Positions 54,175-63,355 of a stretch of 63,567 bases of DNA are shown here, piece by piece. The stretch lies in contig SVHC01000015.1 in NCBI GenBank assembly GCA_015056055.1, positions 1 through 63,567 on the forward strand, written 5' to 3'. How positions within the stretch are numbered: position 1 is the stretch's first letter; every line of letters starts with the position of its first letter. The position numbers and the translations under genes are program-made. This DNA is from Clostridiales bacterium. Its GTDB lineage: Bacteria; Bacillota; Clostridia; Christensenellales; Aristaeellaceae. The notes under the pieces are model-generated. The model saw only the letters and a list, made by a program, of their open reading frames with translations. It was not told where the DNA came from and ran no database searches.

Positions 54175-55162
54175 ATCAATTTGCCTTGTTCTGGGCCTGA
54201 CTGTTCTTGTTCTGTGCGCGTGTTTTTCCATGTGCATGGGCGCATCAGGCCTCTCTTTTGTGCGCATAAATCAGGTTTTGCACGGCGAACCGCTTACCGC
54301 CGTAGAAATCAGTATCCTTCTGCACATCCGCCTGCCCCGTATTCTTGCCGCATGCCTTTGCGGCGCGGCGCTGGCAGTTTCGGGTCTGCTTCTGCAATCC
54401 GCGCTTGGAAACGCACTTGCATCCCCGGGTACAATCGGCGTAAATTCCGGCGCCGGATTTGCCGTGGTCTGTTCGGCGGCTTTGCTGCCCGCCCTTCCTT
54501 TCGGAAAGGTTCCCTTTGCATTCGTTGGCGCGCTCGTTACTGCGCTTACCATCTATGCCATCGCCGGAAAAACCGGTGGGTCGCGCATCGCAATCGTGCT
54601 TGCAGGTGTTGCAGTATCCAGCCTGTTTTCCGCAGGGAGCGACGCCATTATCACGCTGTTTCCGGATTCCGTCGCGGACAGAACCGCATTTTCCATCGGA
54701 GGTTTTGGAAACATTACGCTTTCTTCCGTAAAGATGATTGTTCCTTTTGTTGCTGTAGGAATCATCGGTTCGTTTCTGCTTGCTCCATATATGAACCTGC
54801 TTTCTCTCGGGGATGAAATTGCGTCTTCCCTCGGCATAAACGTCAAGGCGTGCCGATTTATCGCTATTGTGCTGGCTTCCCTGCTTGCGGCATCCGCCGT
54901 CAGCATTGCAGGTCTGTTGGGCTTTATTGGCCTGCTGGCTCCGCATATGGTTCGCATGCTTTCCGGCCATGATGCCCGCTGGCAGATTCCGTTCAGCGCG
55001 CTCGGCGGCGCAATCCTTTTGCTTCTGTGCGATACGATTGCGCGAACGGCATTTGCCCCGTATGAATTGCCCGTTGGAATCGTGCTTTCCTTCCTGGGCG
55101 CGCCCTTCTTCCTGTATCTGCTGTTCAACCGGAAAAAGGGGGATTTGCATGATTCGGTTTAA
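54146..55162 (+). CDS. FecCD/BtuC-family ABC permease
   Basis: A 338-residue permease with about ten helices. The signature RLPRILAACLCGAALAVSGLLLQ (split as RLPRILAACL and GAALAVSGLLLQ, about residues 53-75), NALASPGTIGVNSGAGF, and GFIGLLAPHMVRML (about residues 259-272) identify the BtuC/FecCD family. It overlaps the receptor gene by 29 bases, and the ATPase gene begins 14 bases before its end. Confidence 0.93.
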   Translation: MYILKRNKSKSICLVLGLTVLVLCACFSMCMGASGLSFVRINQVLHGEPLTAVEISILLHIRLPRILAACLCGAALAVSGLLLQSALGNALASPGTIGVNSGAGFAVVCSAALLPALPFGKVPFAFVGALVTALTIYAIAGKTGGSRIAIVLAGVAVSSLFSAGSDAIITLFPDSVADRTAFSIGGFGNITLSSVKMIVPFVAVGIIGSFLLAPYMNLLSLGDEIASSLGINVKACRFIAIVLASLLAASAVSIAGLLGFIGLLAPHMVRMLSGHDARWQIPFSALGGAILLLLCDTIARTAFAPYELPVGIVLSFLGAPFFLYLLFNRKKGDLHDSV

Positions 55163-55907
55163 AAACCTCTCGCTTTCCTACGGCAAAAATACCATTCTGA
55201 AGGAAATTTCCTCACACATTCCGAAGGGCGAATTCACCTGCATTCTCGGCAGAAACGGCAGCGGAAAATCCTCTCTTCTGCGTGCGGTCATGGGGCTTAT
55301 CCCCTATACCGGAGAAATTCTGCTTGGCGGTGTTCCCGCGAATCAGCTATCTGCCCGAGTACGTGCACAGCAAATCGCCTACCTGCCGCAAAGTTACCCG
55401 GTACCGAATATTGACGTTCACTCTTTGATTGCGCACGGAAGATTTCCGCATACCGGCATTTCGCATCGTCTTTCCGCAAGCGACGAAAAGCTTGTTCTTG
55501 AAGCTGCGCAGGAAACCGGCGTCACGCATCTTCTTGAAAGAATGCTCCCTTCCCTTTCGGGCGGAGAACGTCAGCGCGCTTATCTTGCAATGATCACTGC
55601 GCAGAATGCCGATACCATTCTTCTGGATGAACCCGCTTCTTCGCTGGATATCTCCTATCAGGCTGAAACGCTTTTGCTTCTTTCGCGTCTTCACAAACGC
55701 GGAAAGACCGTCGCCATGGTTGCACATGATTTGCCGCAGGCATTTACCTATGCAACGCATATCATTCTGATCGACGGCGGTACGATTCGCTCAGAAGGTT
55801 CTCCGTCTGAAATCTGGAACCACCCTGCCATCCGCGAAGCCTTTGGAGCAGGTCTTCTTCCTGCACAGTCATCGGATTCCTTTTATAAATATCATCTAAT
55901 ACGGTAA
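55149..55907 (+). CDS. ABC transporter ATPase (FepC/BtuD type)
   Basis: A 252-residue ATPase: Walker A ILGRNGSGKSSLL (about residues 32-44), Q-loop IAYLPQ, signature LSGGERQRAYLA, Walker B ILLDEPASSLDISYQ, and H-loop VAHDLPQA. A much longer open frame extends upstream across the permease gene and is not used; the ATG at 55149 gives the usual length. It completes the importer. Confidence 0.95.
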   Translation: MIRFKNLSLSYGKNTILKEISSHIPKGEFTCILGRNGSGKSSLLRAVMGLIPYTGEILLGGVPANQLSARVRAQQIAYLPQSYPVPNIDVHSLIAHGRFPHTGISHRLSASDEKLVLEAAQETGVTHLLERMLPSLSGGERQRAYLAMITAQNADTILLDEPASSLDISYQAETLLLLSRLHKRGKTVAMVAHDLPQAFTYATHIILIDGGTIRSEGSPSEIWNHPAIREAFGAGLLPAQSSDSFYKYHLIR

Positions 55908-55933
55908 TTCTCTGTTGAAATCTTCATATGCAC

Positions 55934-55962
55934 TTGAATTTCTTACATTTTTCTGTGATAAT
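55934..55962 (+). promoter_or_regulatory. ilvA promoter
   Basis: TTGAAT (55934-55939) and GATAAT (55957-55962) with 17 bases between, 38 bases before the ATG. Confidence 0.6.
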
Positions 55963-55999
55963 ATAGGTATGCTATAAATTGGCATCGGGAGGCATTTCT

Positions 56000-57208
56000 A
56001 TGAATACTGTTACACTCGGTATGATTCTGGAAGCACGCGAACGCTTAAAGGCAGTTGTGCGCAAAACCGATCTTATAAATTCCCGTCAGCTTCGCCAGCT
56101 CGTCGGTACCGAAGTATATCTGAAGGCTGAATGTCTGCAGCATACCGGTTCTTTCAAGCTCCGCGGCGCTTATAATATGATTTCCCAGCTCACGCCCGAA
56201 CAGAAGGCATGCGGCGTTATTGCATCTTCCGCAGGCAACCATGCACAGGGCGTTGCTCTTGCCGCGCAGAGTTTTGGCGTGAAAGCCACCATCGTAATGC
56301 CCGCAGGCGCTCCGCTTGCAAAGGTAGCCGCTACCCGTGAACTGGGTGCGGAAGTCGTGCTGCACGGCGCAGTATATGATGATGCCTTCAACAAAGCAAT
56401 GGAACTGCAGAAAGAAACGGGCGCAACCTTTGTGCACCCGTTCAATGATCCGCTTGTAATTGCCGGTCAGGGTTCTGTCGGCGTTGAAATTCTGGATAAA
56501 CTGCCGGACGTCGATCAGGTAATTGTCCCCATCGGCGGCGGCGGATTGATTTCCGGCGTAGCGATCGCAATAAAAGAGCTTCGTCCTTCCGTCAAAATTA
56601 TCGGTGTTCAGGCGGCAGGCGCAGCCAGCATGGCGCAGTCCATTTCCGAAGGCAAGCCCGTTCAGCTTTCCTCCGCCAGCACCATTGCAGACGGTATCGC
56701 CGTAAAGCGCCCGGGCGATCTTACCTATGAAATCGTAAACAAGTATGTCGATGAAGTCGTAACCGTGGACGAGGACGAAATCGCAGCCGGTATTCTTACG
56801 CTTCTGGAAAAGTGCAAGCTGACCGCAGAAGGCGCAGGCGCGGTTCCCGTAGCAGCTCTGATTCACGGCAAGATCAAGCCCGAAGGCAAAATTTGCTGCC
56901 TTGTATCCGGCGGCAATATCGACGTAAATATGCTGCAGCGCATCGTCGACCGCGGTCTTGCAAAGAGCGGACGTATCGGAAAGATCAAGCTTTTGCTGCC
57001 CGATAAGCCCGGTATGCTCACCGGCATGCTGAACGTTATCGCAAAATCCGGCGCAAATGTTCTGTCCATCGGCCATGACCGCGTGTACAACAACAGCGCA
57101 CTGAATACCGCCCATGTGGAATTGACCATTGAAACGCACAATCGCGATCACCTGAATGAGGTCCTGAGCCAGCTGGCCGAAAACGGCTACGAGGTACTGG
57201 GAGCCTAA
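56000..57208 (+). CDS. ilvA: Threonine ammonia-lyase (with ACT domain)
   Basis: A 402-residue PLP enzyme converting threonine to 2-oxobutanoate. The PLP lysine is K53 in HTGSFKLRGA; SSAGNHAQGVAL and the phosphate-binding GGGG in VPIGGGGLISG follow. A C-terminal ACT-like domain begins near residue 330 (KLLLPDKPGMLTGML). This single-ACT layout fits the catabolic or short biosynthetic class. ATG 56000 has GGGAGG upstream; the longest frame starts 21 bases earlier without a site. A strong terminator follows. Confidence 0.94.
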   Translation: MNTVTLGMILEARERLKAVVRKTDLINSRQLRQLVGTEVYLKAECLQHTGSFKLRGAYNMISQLTPEQKACGVIASSAGNHAQGVALAAQSFGVKATIVMPAGAPLAKVAATRELGAEVVLHGAVYDDAFNKAMELQKETGATFVHPFNDPLVIAGQGSVGVEILDKLPDVDQVIVPIGGGGLISGVAIAIKELRPSVKIIGVQAAGAASMAQSISEGKPVQLSSASTIADGIAVKRPGDLTYEIVNKYVDEVVTVDEDEIAAGILTLLEKCKLTAEGAGAVPVAALIHGKIKPEGKICCLVSGGNIDVNMLQRIVDRGLAKSGRIGKIKLLLPDKPGMLTGMLNVIAKSGANVLSIGHDRVYNNSALNTAHVELTIETHNRDHLNEVLSQLAENGYEVLGA

Positions 57209-57252
57209 GCACAAAAAAAGAGTAGCCTTCCGGCTTACTTTACCAACGAACT

Positions 57253-57290
57253 GAGCCCGGAGCGCAATGCTCCGGGCTTCTTTATAAAAA
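57253..57290 (+). terminator. Terminator of ilvA
   Basis: GCCCGGAGC / GCTCCGGGC with a 5-base loop, followed by TTCTTT. The same hairpin sequence is found again at 59059-59092. Confidence 0.9.
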
Positions 57291-57305
57291 AATTTCTGCG
57301 GCATA

Positions 57306-57349
57306 TTAAACTATGCTCCTTCCATGCGTCTAAAGAGTGTAACGTTACA
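57306..57349 (+). promoter_or_regulatory. ECF-type autoregulated promoter and palindrome
   Basis: TTAAAC (57306-57311), 15 bases, then CGTCTAA (57327-57333) resembles the AAC / CGTC promoters read by ECF sigma factors. The 12-base perfect palindrome TGTAACGTTACA (57338-57349) follows at about the start site. Confidence 0.6.
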
Positions 57350-57361
57350 AGAGGTGATCGA

Positions 57362-57817
57362 ATGGACAGAAATGAATTTGCTTCTCGGGTGGTAGAGCAA
57401 ACAGACCGCATGTACAGAGTTGCATATGTTCTGCTTCACAATAACGAGGATTGCCGTGACGCAATGCAGGAAGCCGCTCTGAAGGCATGGGAGAAGCGTT
57501 CCACGCTGCGCGAACCGCAGTATTTTGCAACATGGTTGATCAGAATTCTGATCAATGAATGCCGCAACATCCAACGCAAGCGCAAACGCATCCTCCCCAT
57601 CAACGAAATGGTAATTCCTGCCGTTCCGGCACATGATCCCACGTTAATGATTGCGCTGCAAAACCTTCCGGAAAAGCTCAGACTCCCCTTGGTGATGCAC
57701 GCAATCGAAGGAATGACCTATGAAGAAATCGCTCGTACGTTAAAACTGCCGCGTTCGACCATCACCGGCCGGATACAACGTGCAAAACAACAATTAAAGA
57801 AGGAGCTGGAGGTTTGA
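57362..57817 (+). CDS. ECF-family RNA polymerase sigma factor
   Basis: A 151-residue sigma factor. Region 2 covers residues 1-70 (YRVAYVLLHNNEDCRDAMQEA and FATWLIRILINECRN) and region 4 covers about 98-150 (LRLPLVMHAIEGMTYEEIA, LKLPRSTITGRIQRAKQQL). No extra domain. The next gene overlaps or abuts its stop and encodes a membrane-anchored partner. The promoter upstream has an ECF form, so autoregulation is likely. GAGGTG lies before the ATG. Confidence 0.93.
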   Translation: MDRNEFASRVVEQTDRMYRVAYVLLHNNEDCRDAMQEAALKAWEKRSTLREPQYFATWLIRILINECRNIQRKRKRILPINEMVIPAVPAHDPTLMIALQNLPEKLRLPLVMHAIEGMTYEEIARTLKLPRSTITGRIQRAKQQLKKELEV

Positions 57818-57819
57818 GC

Positions 57820-59022
57820 ATGAGCAATAGAAACGACATCAATCTGCGCGGAGCGATTCCTGAAACGCCGGATATGTGCCGCAATGCTGTGCTGTTGGCC
57901 GTCAGCACGTATCGGGAGGAACGAACTATGAAAAGAACTTATAAGGTAGTGCTGATCGCAGCAATCATTTGCATATTGATGTGCGGCGCAGCATTTGCAA
58001 TTGCGCAATATTACAGTGTTCGCGATCATGTCGCTCACGGAAATCCCAGCACGACATTTGAAGCAGCCATTGTACCAGTGGAAAAAACCATCAACAGTCA
58101 CGGGCTTTCTATGACATTCGGCGATGCGGTGTGCGACGGAAAAAATCTCGTCTTCACAATGGATATCGTGCCGGATACGGAGGCTGAACCCATCTACGTC
58201 TATCCCACTCTCAGCGCAGTCTGCAATGGAAAGACAATCGATATCTATCATTCCGGCTTCGATTTCTCCTATGGGCGTGGTGCGATCATTCCCAGCCTGA
58301 ATTCCGATGAACCGATGGTAAGCAGCAATCGCGGCTTCGAAGTAGAATTACCCGAACCGATTGAGTCCGGAACTATCGACTGGACCTATACGCTGTCCCT
58401 CTATAAGCCTACCGCTAAGCTGGTAGCCGTTGACTACGCGCCGGTCTGGGATGAAGAGACCGTCAGCAGCTGGCCTGAATACTATCGTACGATGCAGGCA
58501 AACGGCGAAATCGGTGTATTTGCAGGCAATAGCATTGGTGATTATCTGAATGCTCTGATCGACGAAAAGAATCTCACCGAAGCTGAAAAGGCAGTAAAAA
58601 GCGGAATGTTTGAACTGGTCGATACCATCGAGTTTGATTTCACTACCGAACTTTCCGACGAACAGAATCTGGTCAAAGAAACCACGCATAGCTTCGATGG
58701 TTATACCGTCGCGGTTAAATCCATTACCAACAGCTTTATGCAGGTGAATTATGAACTTGAAGTGGTTTTCGATGAAGCTCAACCCAGTGAACACAACCTG
58801 ATTCAATCCTATGTTCTCGCTGATCAAGACGGCAATATCATGCCGTGGCGCAATTCCACACTTTCGCTGGCAGAGGATGCCAAAACCTGCACGGTATGGG
58901 GCAGCGTGGAGCGCATTACCGACGCTCCGCTGACGAAGATCACCTTTACCCTTTCCAATGATCCAACCACCAATATCAGAGAAGAGAATATGCCGTCGTT
59001 TACAATTGAAATTGGCAAATAA
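57820..59022 (+). CDS. Membrane-anchored DUF4179-type protein, probable anti-sigma factor
   Basis: A 400-residue protein: a 40-residue cytoplasmic N-terminus, one transmembrane helix (about residues 43-63) and a large extracellular domain rich in beta pattern. The VEKTINSHGLSMTFGDAVCDGKNLVF region resembles DUF4179-type domains found next to ECF sigma genes in Firmicutes. The cytoplasmic part is short for a full anti-sigma domain, so how it binds sigma is not evident. ATG at 57820 follows GGAGG and lies 2 bases after the sigma stop. Confidence 0.75.
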   Translation: MSNRNDINLRGAIPETPDMCRNAVLLAVSTYREERTMKRTYKVVLIAAIICILMCGAAFAIAQYYSVRDHVAHGNPSTTFEAAIVPVEKTINSHGLSMTFGDAVCDGKNLVFTMDIVPDTEAEPIYVYPTLSAVCNGKTIDIYHSGFDFSYGRGAIIPSLNSDEPMVSSNRGFEVELPEPIESGTIDWTYTLSLYKPTAKLVAVDYAPVWDEETVSSWPEYYRTMQANGEIGVFAGNSIGDYLNALIDEKNLTEAEKAVKSGMFELVDTIEFDFTTELSDEQNLVKETTHSFDGYTVAVKSITNSFMQVNYELEVVFDEAQPSEHNLIQSYVLADQDGNIMPWRNSTLSLAEDAKTCTVWGSVERITDAPLTKITFTLSNDPTTNIREENMPSFTIEIGK

Positions 59023-59058
59023 AATGCTGTTCGGAGTGTTGCACTTCAGCAGAAGTCC

Positions 59059-59092
59059 GTGCCCGGAGCGCAATGCTCCGGGCTTCTTTATA
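59059..59092 (+). terminator. Terminator of the sigma/anti-sigma operon
   Basis: GCCCGGAGC / GCTCCGGGC hairpin with a 5-base loop and TTCTTTATA, identical over about 30 bases to the ilvA terminator. Confidence 0.9.
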
Positions 59093-59100
59093 CTAAAATA

Positions 59101-59130
59101 CCCACCTTACTGAGTATCGGTAAGGCGGGT
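59101..59130 (-). terminator. Terminator after the MFS gene
   Basis: ACCTTAC-type stem: CCCACCTTAC pairs with GTAAGGCGGG with one mismatch; on the minus strand it is followed by TATTTTAG. Confidence 0.7.
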
Positions 59131-59146
59131 AGATATAGATTTCGAT

Positions 59147-60310
59147 TTATTTGCGCACCTTTTTCAAAAGCCACTCGTACATCCAGACCATAACGCCCAG
59201 AATAGCGAGCATATATACCGGGTAAAGCGCCACGCTGATGTTGTTCGCAATCAGGCCAAACAAGGGCGGCATAGCGATAATGCCGACATAGGCGCTTGCC
59301 ATCTGCACGCCGATGATCGCCTGCGACTTATCCGCGCCGAAGTTTGCCGGAGTAGAATGAATGATGCAGGGATAAATCGGAGCGCAGCCAAGACCGATAA
59401 GTACAAGACCGACAAGTCCAACAATATCGCCCAGCGGAAGCAGCATCGCGGCAATGCCGACCGCAACGACCACAAATCCGGCGCGAATCATCTGGTCATC
59501 CGTAAACTTATTGGCTAGGAAGCCGCCGAGAATGCGTCCGCCGGTCAGACCGATCAAAAACAGCGAGGCAAATTTTGCAGCCACGTCCTCCGCAATGCCC
59601 TTATGAAGAACCAGATAGCTGCTGCCCCACAGCATTGCCGTTTGTTCCAGTGCGCAGTAGCAGAAGAACGAAATCATCAGCTGCTTTGCGCCGGGAATGC
59701 GAAAAATCTCTGCCAGAGATAATACCTTATCCGATTCGGCATTTCCTGCTTCCAAAGAAGTGTTCCTCTTTTTCCACAGCGGCAGAGAACAGACGATCAC
59801 AACCATGATGGCAAGCTGCGCCCAGCCGATTGCGCGGTAGCCCGCGTTCCACGTCAGTCCGTTTTTCAGTGCGTTGCCCAGTACATACGGACCGATAATT
59901 GCACCGATTCCCCACATGGCATGCAGCCAGCTCATATCGCGGCTTGTATAATGCAGGGCCACATAATTGTTGAGCGCGGCATCCACGCTGCCTGCGCCGA
60001 GACCGAACGGAATCGCCCACACGATCATATGCCAATATTCCGTAGCACCCGAATATACAAACAGCAAAAGCGATGTGAGCAGTACGCTGGCCGCGGTTAC
60101 GATCCCTGCACCGAACCTTCGCGTAAGCCGGTCGCTCAAAAGGCTGGATGTTACGGTACCGACAGCGACCAGCATGGATATACCGCCCGCAAAAGACACC
60201 GGAACGCCGAATCCTTCATACATGGTGGGCCATGCCGCACCCAGCAATGCATCCGGAAGCCCCAGACTGATAAAAGCCAGATAGATAACAATCAGCAGAA
60301 TGTATGCCAT
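59147..60310 (-). CDS. Major facilitator superfamily transporter
   Basis: A 387-residue transporter with 12 hydrophobic helices. The A-motif-like loop SDRLTRRFGAG lies between helices 2 and 3 (about residues 59-69), and a second-half counterpart is GRILGGFLANKFTD (about 253-266). The substrate is unknown; the sequence resembles sugar or small-solute MFS members with FucP-like GLPDALLGAAWP at the start. It follows the serine hydrolase gene by 1 base, so the two are cotranscribed. Confidence 0.9.
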   Translation of the reverse strand: MAYILLIVIYLAFISLGLPDALLGAAWPTMYEGFGVPVSFAGGISMLVAVGTVTSSLLSDRLTRRFGAGIVTAASVLLTSLLLFVYSGATEYWHMIVWAIPFGLGAGSVDAALNNYVALHYTSRDMSWLHAMWGIGAIIGPYVLGNALKNGLTWNAGYRAIGWAQLAIMVVIVCSLPLWKKRNTSLEAGNAESDKVLSLAEIFRIPGAKQLMISFFCYCALEQTAMLWGSSYLVLHKGIAEDVAAKFASLFLIGLTGGRILGGFLANKFTDDQMIRAGFVVVAVGIAAMLLPLGDIVGLVGLVLIGLGCAPIYPCIIHSTPANFGADKSQAIIGVQMASAYVGIIAMPPLFGLIANNISVALYPVYMLAILGVMVWMYEWLLKKVRK

Positions 60311-60311
60311 T

Positions 60312-61727
60312 TTATTCTTCCTCCAGTGAATAGATCCTGCTGCCTACCCTTACGCCCCACGCATGCCCATTCCGGATAAAAAACTCCAGTCGGCTGCGCA
60401 GTTTTTCGGGATTCTTTGCATCCATTGCAAGGAAACGCGTTCCTCCGCAGTAGACGAGATTGGTATCATTATCGCTGACAACGGCGCAGAGCTTTCCTTC
60501 CTTCACAGATACCTTCACGATGGAAGGAATACCCTCATGGCTGACATAGCGTCCTTCAAGCATATCGGGGTCGGAGAAGTCCCTTCCGACAGAGATGAAC
60601 CAGCGATGCGAAGTTTCCAGCGGAAGTCCCATTACGGCATTGTAGAGCGTCCACATAATGTCGTCCATATCCTCGTCGCCCTGATTGCAAAGCACGGCAA
60701 AACCGTAACCCTCACCCAGAATCAGACCGCCCTTGGTGGATACGCCGTGCAGACCGCCGGAATGCTCGCAAATCACGCGGCCGCATTTCACGCGCTTGTT
60801 GAGTCCCAGACCGTATACGGAAATTTCCGATGCAGGAATTGCAGGGCCGACAAGTGCATCCACCGCAGCGCGCGGAAGAACCTGCTTGCCTTCATGCATA
60901 CCGCCGTTGGAGAGGCAGCGATAGTATGCCGCCATATCGCGCGCCGTAGATTTTACCATTGCACAGCCGCGGAACGGAGGCAGAATGCTCCAATGGTCAT
61001 CACAGACCACTTCACCGTTTTCGATTTCAAACAGCGATGTGATGTTGCCGCCGGAAAGCTCCCTTGCGCTTACGCAATCGTCATCCATGATGGTGCGCGT
61101 CATACCGATGGGCTTAAAGATGCGCTCCATGCAGAATTCTTCCAGCGGAATACCCGCCGCCATGTCCACAACATACGACAGAATGGCATATCCTTCGTTG
61201 CTGTAGCTCATATGCTCGCCCGGAGCACCTACAGTGGGATACGGGCATGCGGCAATATAATCAATAATCTGATCGATCGTGTTCATTGCGTTGGGCGCGC
61301 TTTTGCGCATGGCATCGATCCATTCGCCCTCGCGATTTACGCTGTTTACGGCAATGGACCACTCCAGCGGTTCCATGGGCGGAATGCTGCTGGTGTGCAT
61401 TGCAAGCATGCGCAGGGTTACTGCATCGCGTGCGGCGCCCGGCACGGAGAATTTGGGGAAATATTTATATACCGGGTCATCGTAGCTCAGCTTGCCCTCT
61501 GCCTCCAGAATGGCAACCGCCAGCGCAGTGATGGATTTTGACATGGAAGCAATGCCAAACATGGTATCCGGGTCGGGCGCAATGCTCTTTTGCGCATCGC
61601 GGAATCCGTAGCCCTTCTCAAAAACAATGCCCTCAGGACCCTTTACGCAGACGGAAACGCCGCTCAGTCTGTCGCGCTTTACAAGTTCCTGAATGCGCTC
61701 GTCCACAGCTTTTGTATCAAAAAACAT
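60312..61727 (-). CDS. Serine hydrolase of the beta-lactamase class C-like family
   Basis: A 471-residue enzyme. The nucleophile motif is S-x-x-K in ASMSK (S61-K64), the second motif is YSN at 175-177, and the third HSG appears in CEHSGGLHG (about residues 319-327). A C-terminal domain of about 110 residues follows, as in esterases and peptidases of this family. No signal peptide, so it acts in the cytoplasm. Its partner gene is an MFS transporter, suggesting import and cleavage of an ester or small peptide. Confidence 0.88.
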   Translation of the reverse strand: MFFDTKAVDERIQELVKRDRLSGVSVCVKGPEGIVFEKGYGFRDAQKSIAPDPDTMFGIASMSKSITALAVAILEAEGKLSYDDPVYKYFPKFSVPGAARDAVTLRMLAMHTSSIPPMEPLEWSIAVNSVNREGEWIDAMRKSAPNAMNTIDQIIDYIAACPYPTVGAPGEHMSYSNEGYAILSYVVDMAAGIPLEEFCMERIFKPIGMTRTIMDDDCVSARELSGGNITSLFEIENGEVVCDDHWSILPPFRGCAMVKSTARDMAAYYRCLSNGGMHEGKQVLPRAAVDALVGPAIPASEISVYGLGLNKRVKCGRVICEHSGGLHGVSTKGGLILGEGYGFAVLCNQGDEDMDDIMWTLYNAVMGLPLETSHRWFISVGRDFSDPDMLEGRYVSHEGIPSIVKVSVKEGKLCAVVSDNDTNLVYCGGTRFLAMDAKNPEKLRSRLEFFIRNGHAWGVRVGSRIYSLEEE

Positions 61728-61759
61728 ATTGAAGCACCTCTGATAACAATATCGCCTGT

Positions 61760-61788
61760 ATTGTACACCATATAGATGAAATTTTCAA
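61760..61788 (-). promoter_or_regulatory. Promoter of the serine hydrolase-MFS operon
   Basis: TTGAAA (61783-61788) and TACAAT (61760-61765) on the minus strand with 17 bases between, 32 bases before the ATG. Confidence 0.8.
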
Positions 61789-61849
61789 TTCCCGGTTGGT
61801 ATTTTATTCAACGCAAGGCGCCAAACCATGAAACAGCGCTTTCTTTATA

Positions 61850-61879
61850 TTGACATTCTTCGCATAAAAATGGTATATT
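61850..61879 (+). promoter_or_regulatory. Promoter of the MATE gene
   Basis: TTGACA (61850-61855) and TATATT (61874-61879) with 18 bases between, 33 bases before the ATG. Confidence 0.75.
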
Positions 61880-61912
61880 CTTAATCAGAAATATAAAAAG
61901 GTGGAATGATGC

Positions 61913-63349
61913 ATGGCAAAACCAAAGCTTGATCTTACCAATGAAAACCAATCCCCTTTTAAAGTTATTCTATGGCTTGCATGGCCGCTTTTTCTGGAAC
62001 AGATTCTCTCCACGCTCGTAAGCTTTGCGGATACGGCGATGGTCGGCACGCTCGGCAAAACGGCAACCGCCGCGGTATCCATTTCCAACTCCTTTGTATT
62101 TCTGATCAACGGCGCGGTAATGGCGCTGGGCGTCGGTATCACGGCGTATGTCGCACGCAGCGTAGGCGCGAAGGACTATACCGCCGCCAAGGCATATATC
62201 CGCCATTCATTGTTATTGCTTGCAATGGTCGGCCTTCCCCTCGCACTGATTCCCGCCATCCTCTATCGCCAGATTCCTCTGTGGATGGGCGCAGGCGCGG
62301 ATTTCCTGGACCAGGCGCAGGACTATCTGTTGATCACATCGGTATTCCGACTGTTCACCATGGCGATGATGATACTGGGTTCCGTATTCCGAGGCCGCGG
62401 CGATACAAAAACACCGCTGCGCATCAATATCATCGTGAACATTCTGAACGTTGTCGGCAACTATCTGCTCATTCACGGAAACCACACCATCCACCTCAAT
62501 TTCGATGCGCTGAACATTCACTGGGCGATCCCCATGATCGGCGCGGGTCTTGGTGTACGCGGTGCAGCGCTGTCCACCGGCATTTCCTGGCTGCTCGGCG
62601 GCGGAACGCTTGCAGTGATGCTCTTCACCAAAAAGGATCCGACGCAGATTTCCATCCGCGATTCCTTTAAGCCTGATCTTGCGATCATCAAGCGCGTTGT
62701 CGCCATCTCCATCCCCGCCATGCTGGAGCGCATCTGCATGTCCTCCTCGGGCATCGTGGTTACCAAATCCATTGCTACTCTCGGAACCGTAGCCGTCGCG
62801 GCAAACACCGTTTATGCTACGGCGGAATCCCTTTCCTTCATGCCCGGCTTCGCATTTGCAACGGCAGCCACCACGCTGGTCGGTCAGTCGCTGGGCGCTA
62901 AAAAGCCCGACCTTGCCAAGCGCTATGTGCGCTATACCGTGCTGATCGGTCTTGTGGTCATGACACTTGCGGGTCTGTGCCTGTTTGTATTCTCCAATCC
63001 GCTGGTCAAAATCATCAACGGTGATGCCGATGTTGTTGAACTGGCCGAACGCTGCCTGCGCATCGTTGCATTCGTTCAGCCCATTCAGGTGATCGCATGG
63101 ATTCTGGCCGGTGCACTGCGCGGTGCAGGCGATACCAAATGGCCCTTCTACATCACCGCAGCCGGCAACTGGCTCGTTCGCGCGCTGGGCGCGGTTCTGT
63201 GCATCCGCGTGTTCAACATGGGACTTCCGGAAGCCGTTATCTGCATGTCCGCCGATCAGGCCGTCCGCGCCGTATTCATGTATCTGCGCTATCGCACCGG
63301 CCGCTGGATCGGTGTTCTTCACGAGAACAAGTCCGCAGAAGCCGCATAA
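61913..63349 (+). CDS. MATE family efflux transporter
   Basis: A 478-residue exporter with 12 helices in two halves. Typical features are WLAWPLFLEQILSTLVSFAD near the start (about residues 22-41), GLGVRGAALSTGISWLLG, and GFAFATAATTLVGQSLGAKKP (about 307-327). It exports drugs or cations using an ion gradient. AAAAGGTGG lies before the ATG. The stem-loop region of a possible insertion element begins 7 bases after its stop. Confidence 0.93.
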   Translation: MAKPKLDLTNENQSPFKVILWLAWPLFLEQILSTLVSFADTAMVGTLGKTATAAVSISNSFVFLINGAVMALGVGITAYVARSVGAKDYTAAKAYIRHSLLLLAMVGLPLALIPAILYRQIPLWMGAGADFLDQAQDYLLITSVFRLFTMAMMILGSVFRGRGDTKTPLRINIIVNILNVVGNYLLIHGNHTIHLNFDALNIHWAIPMIGAGLGVRGAALSTGISWLLGGGTLAVMLFTKKDPTQISIRDSFKPDLAIIKRVVAISIPAMLERICMSSSGIVVTKSIATLGTVAVAANTVYATAESLSFMPGFAFATAATTLVGQSLGAKKPDLAKRYVRYTVLIGLVVMTLAGLCLFVFSNPLVKIINGDADVVELAERCLRIVAFVQPIQVIAWILAGALRGAGDTKWPFYITAAGNWLVRALGAVLCIRVFNMGLPEAVICMSADQAVRAVFMYLRYRTGRWIGVLHENKSAEAA

Positions 63350-63355
63350 GTCATG

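Noticed and set aside
54867-55148. Long N-terminal extension of the ABC ATPase
   Set aside because: It overlaps the permease in another frame; the ATG at 55149 begins the conserved ATPase domain.
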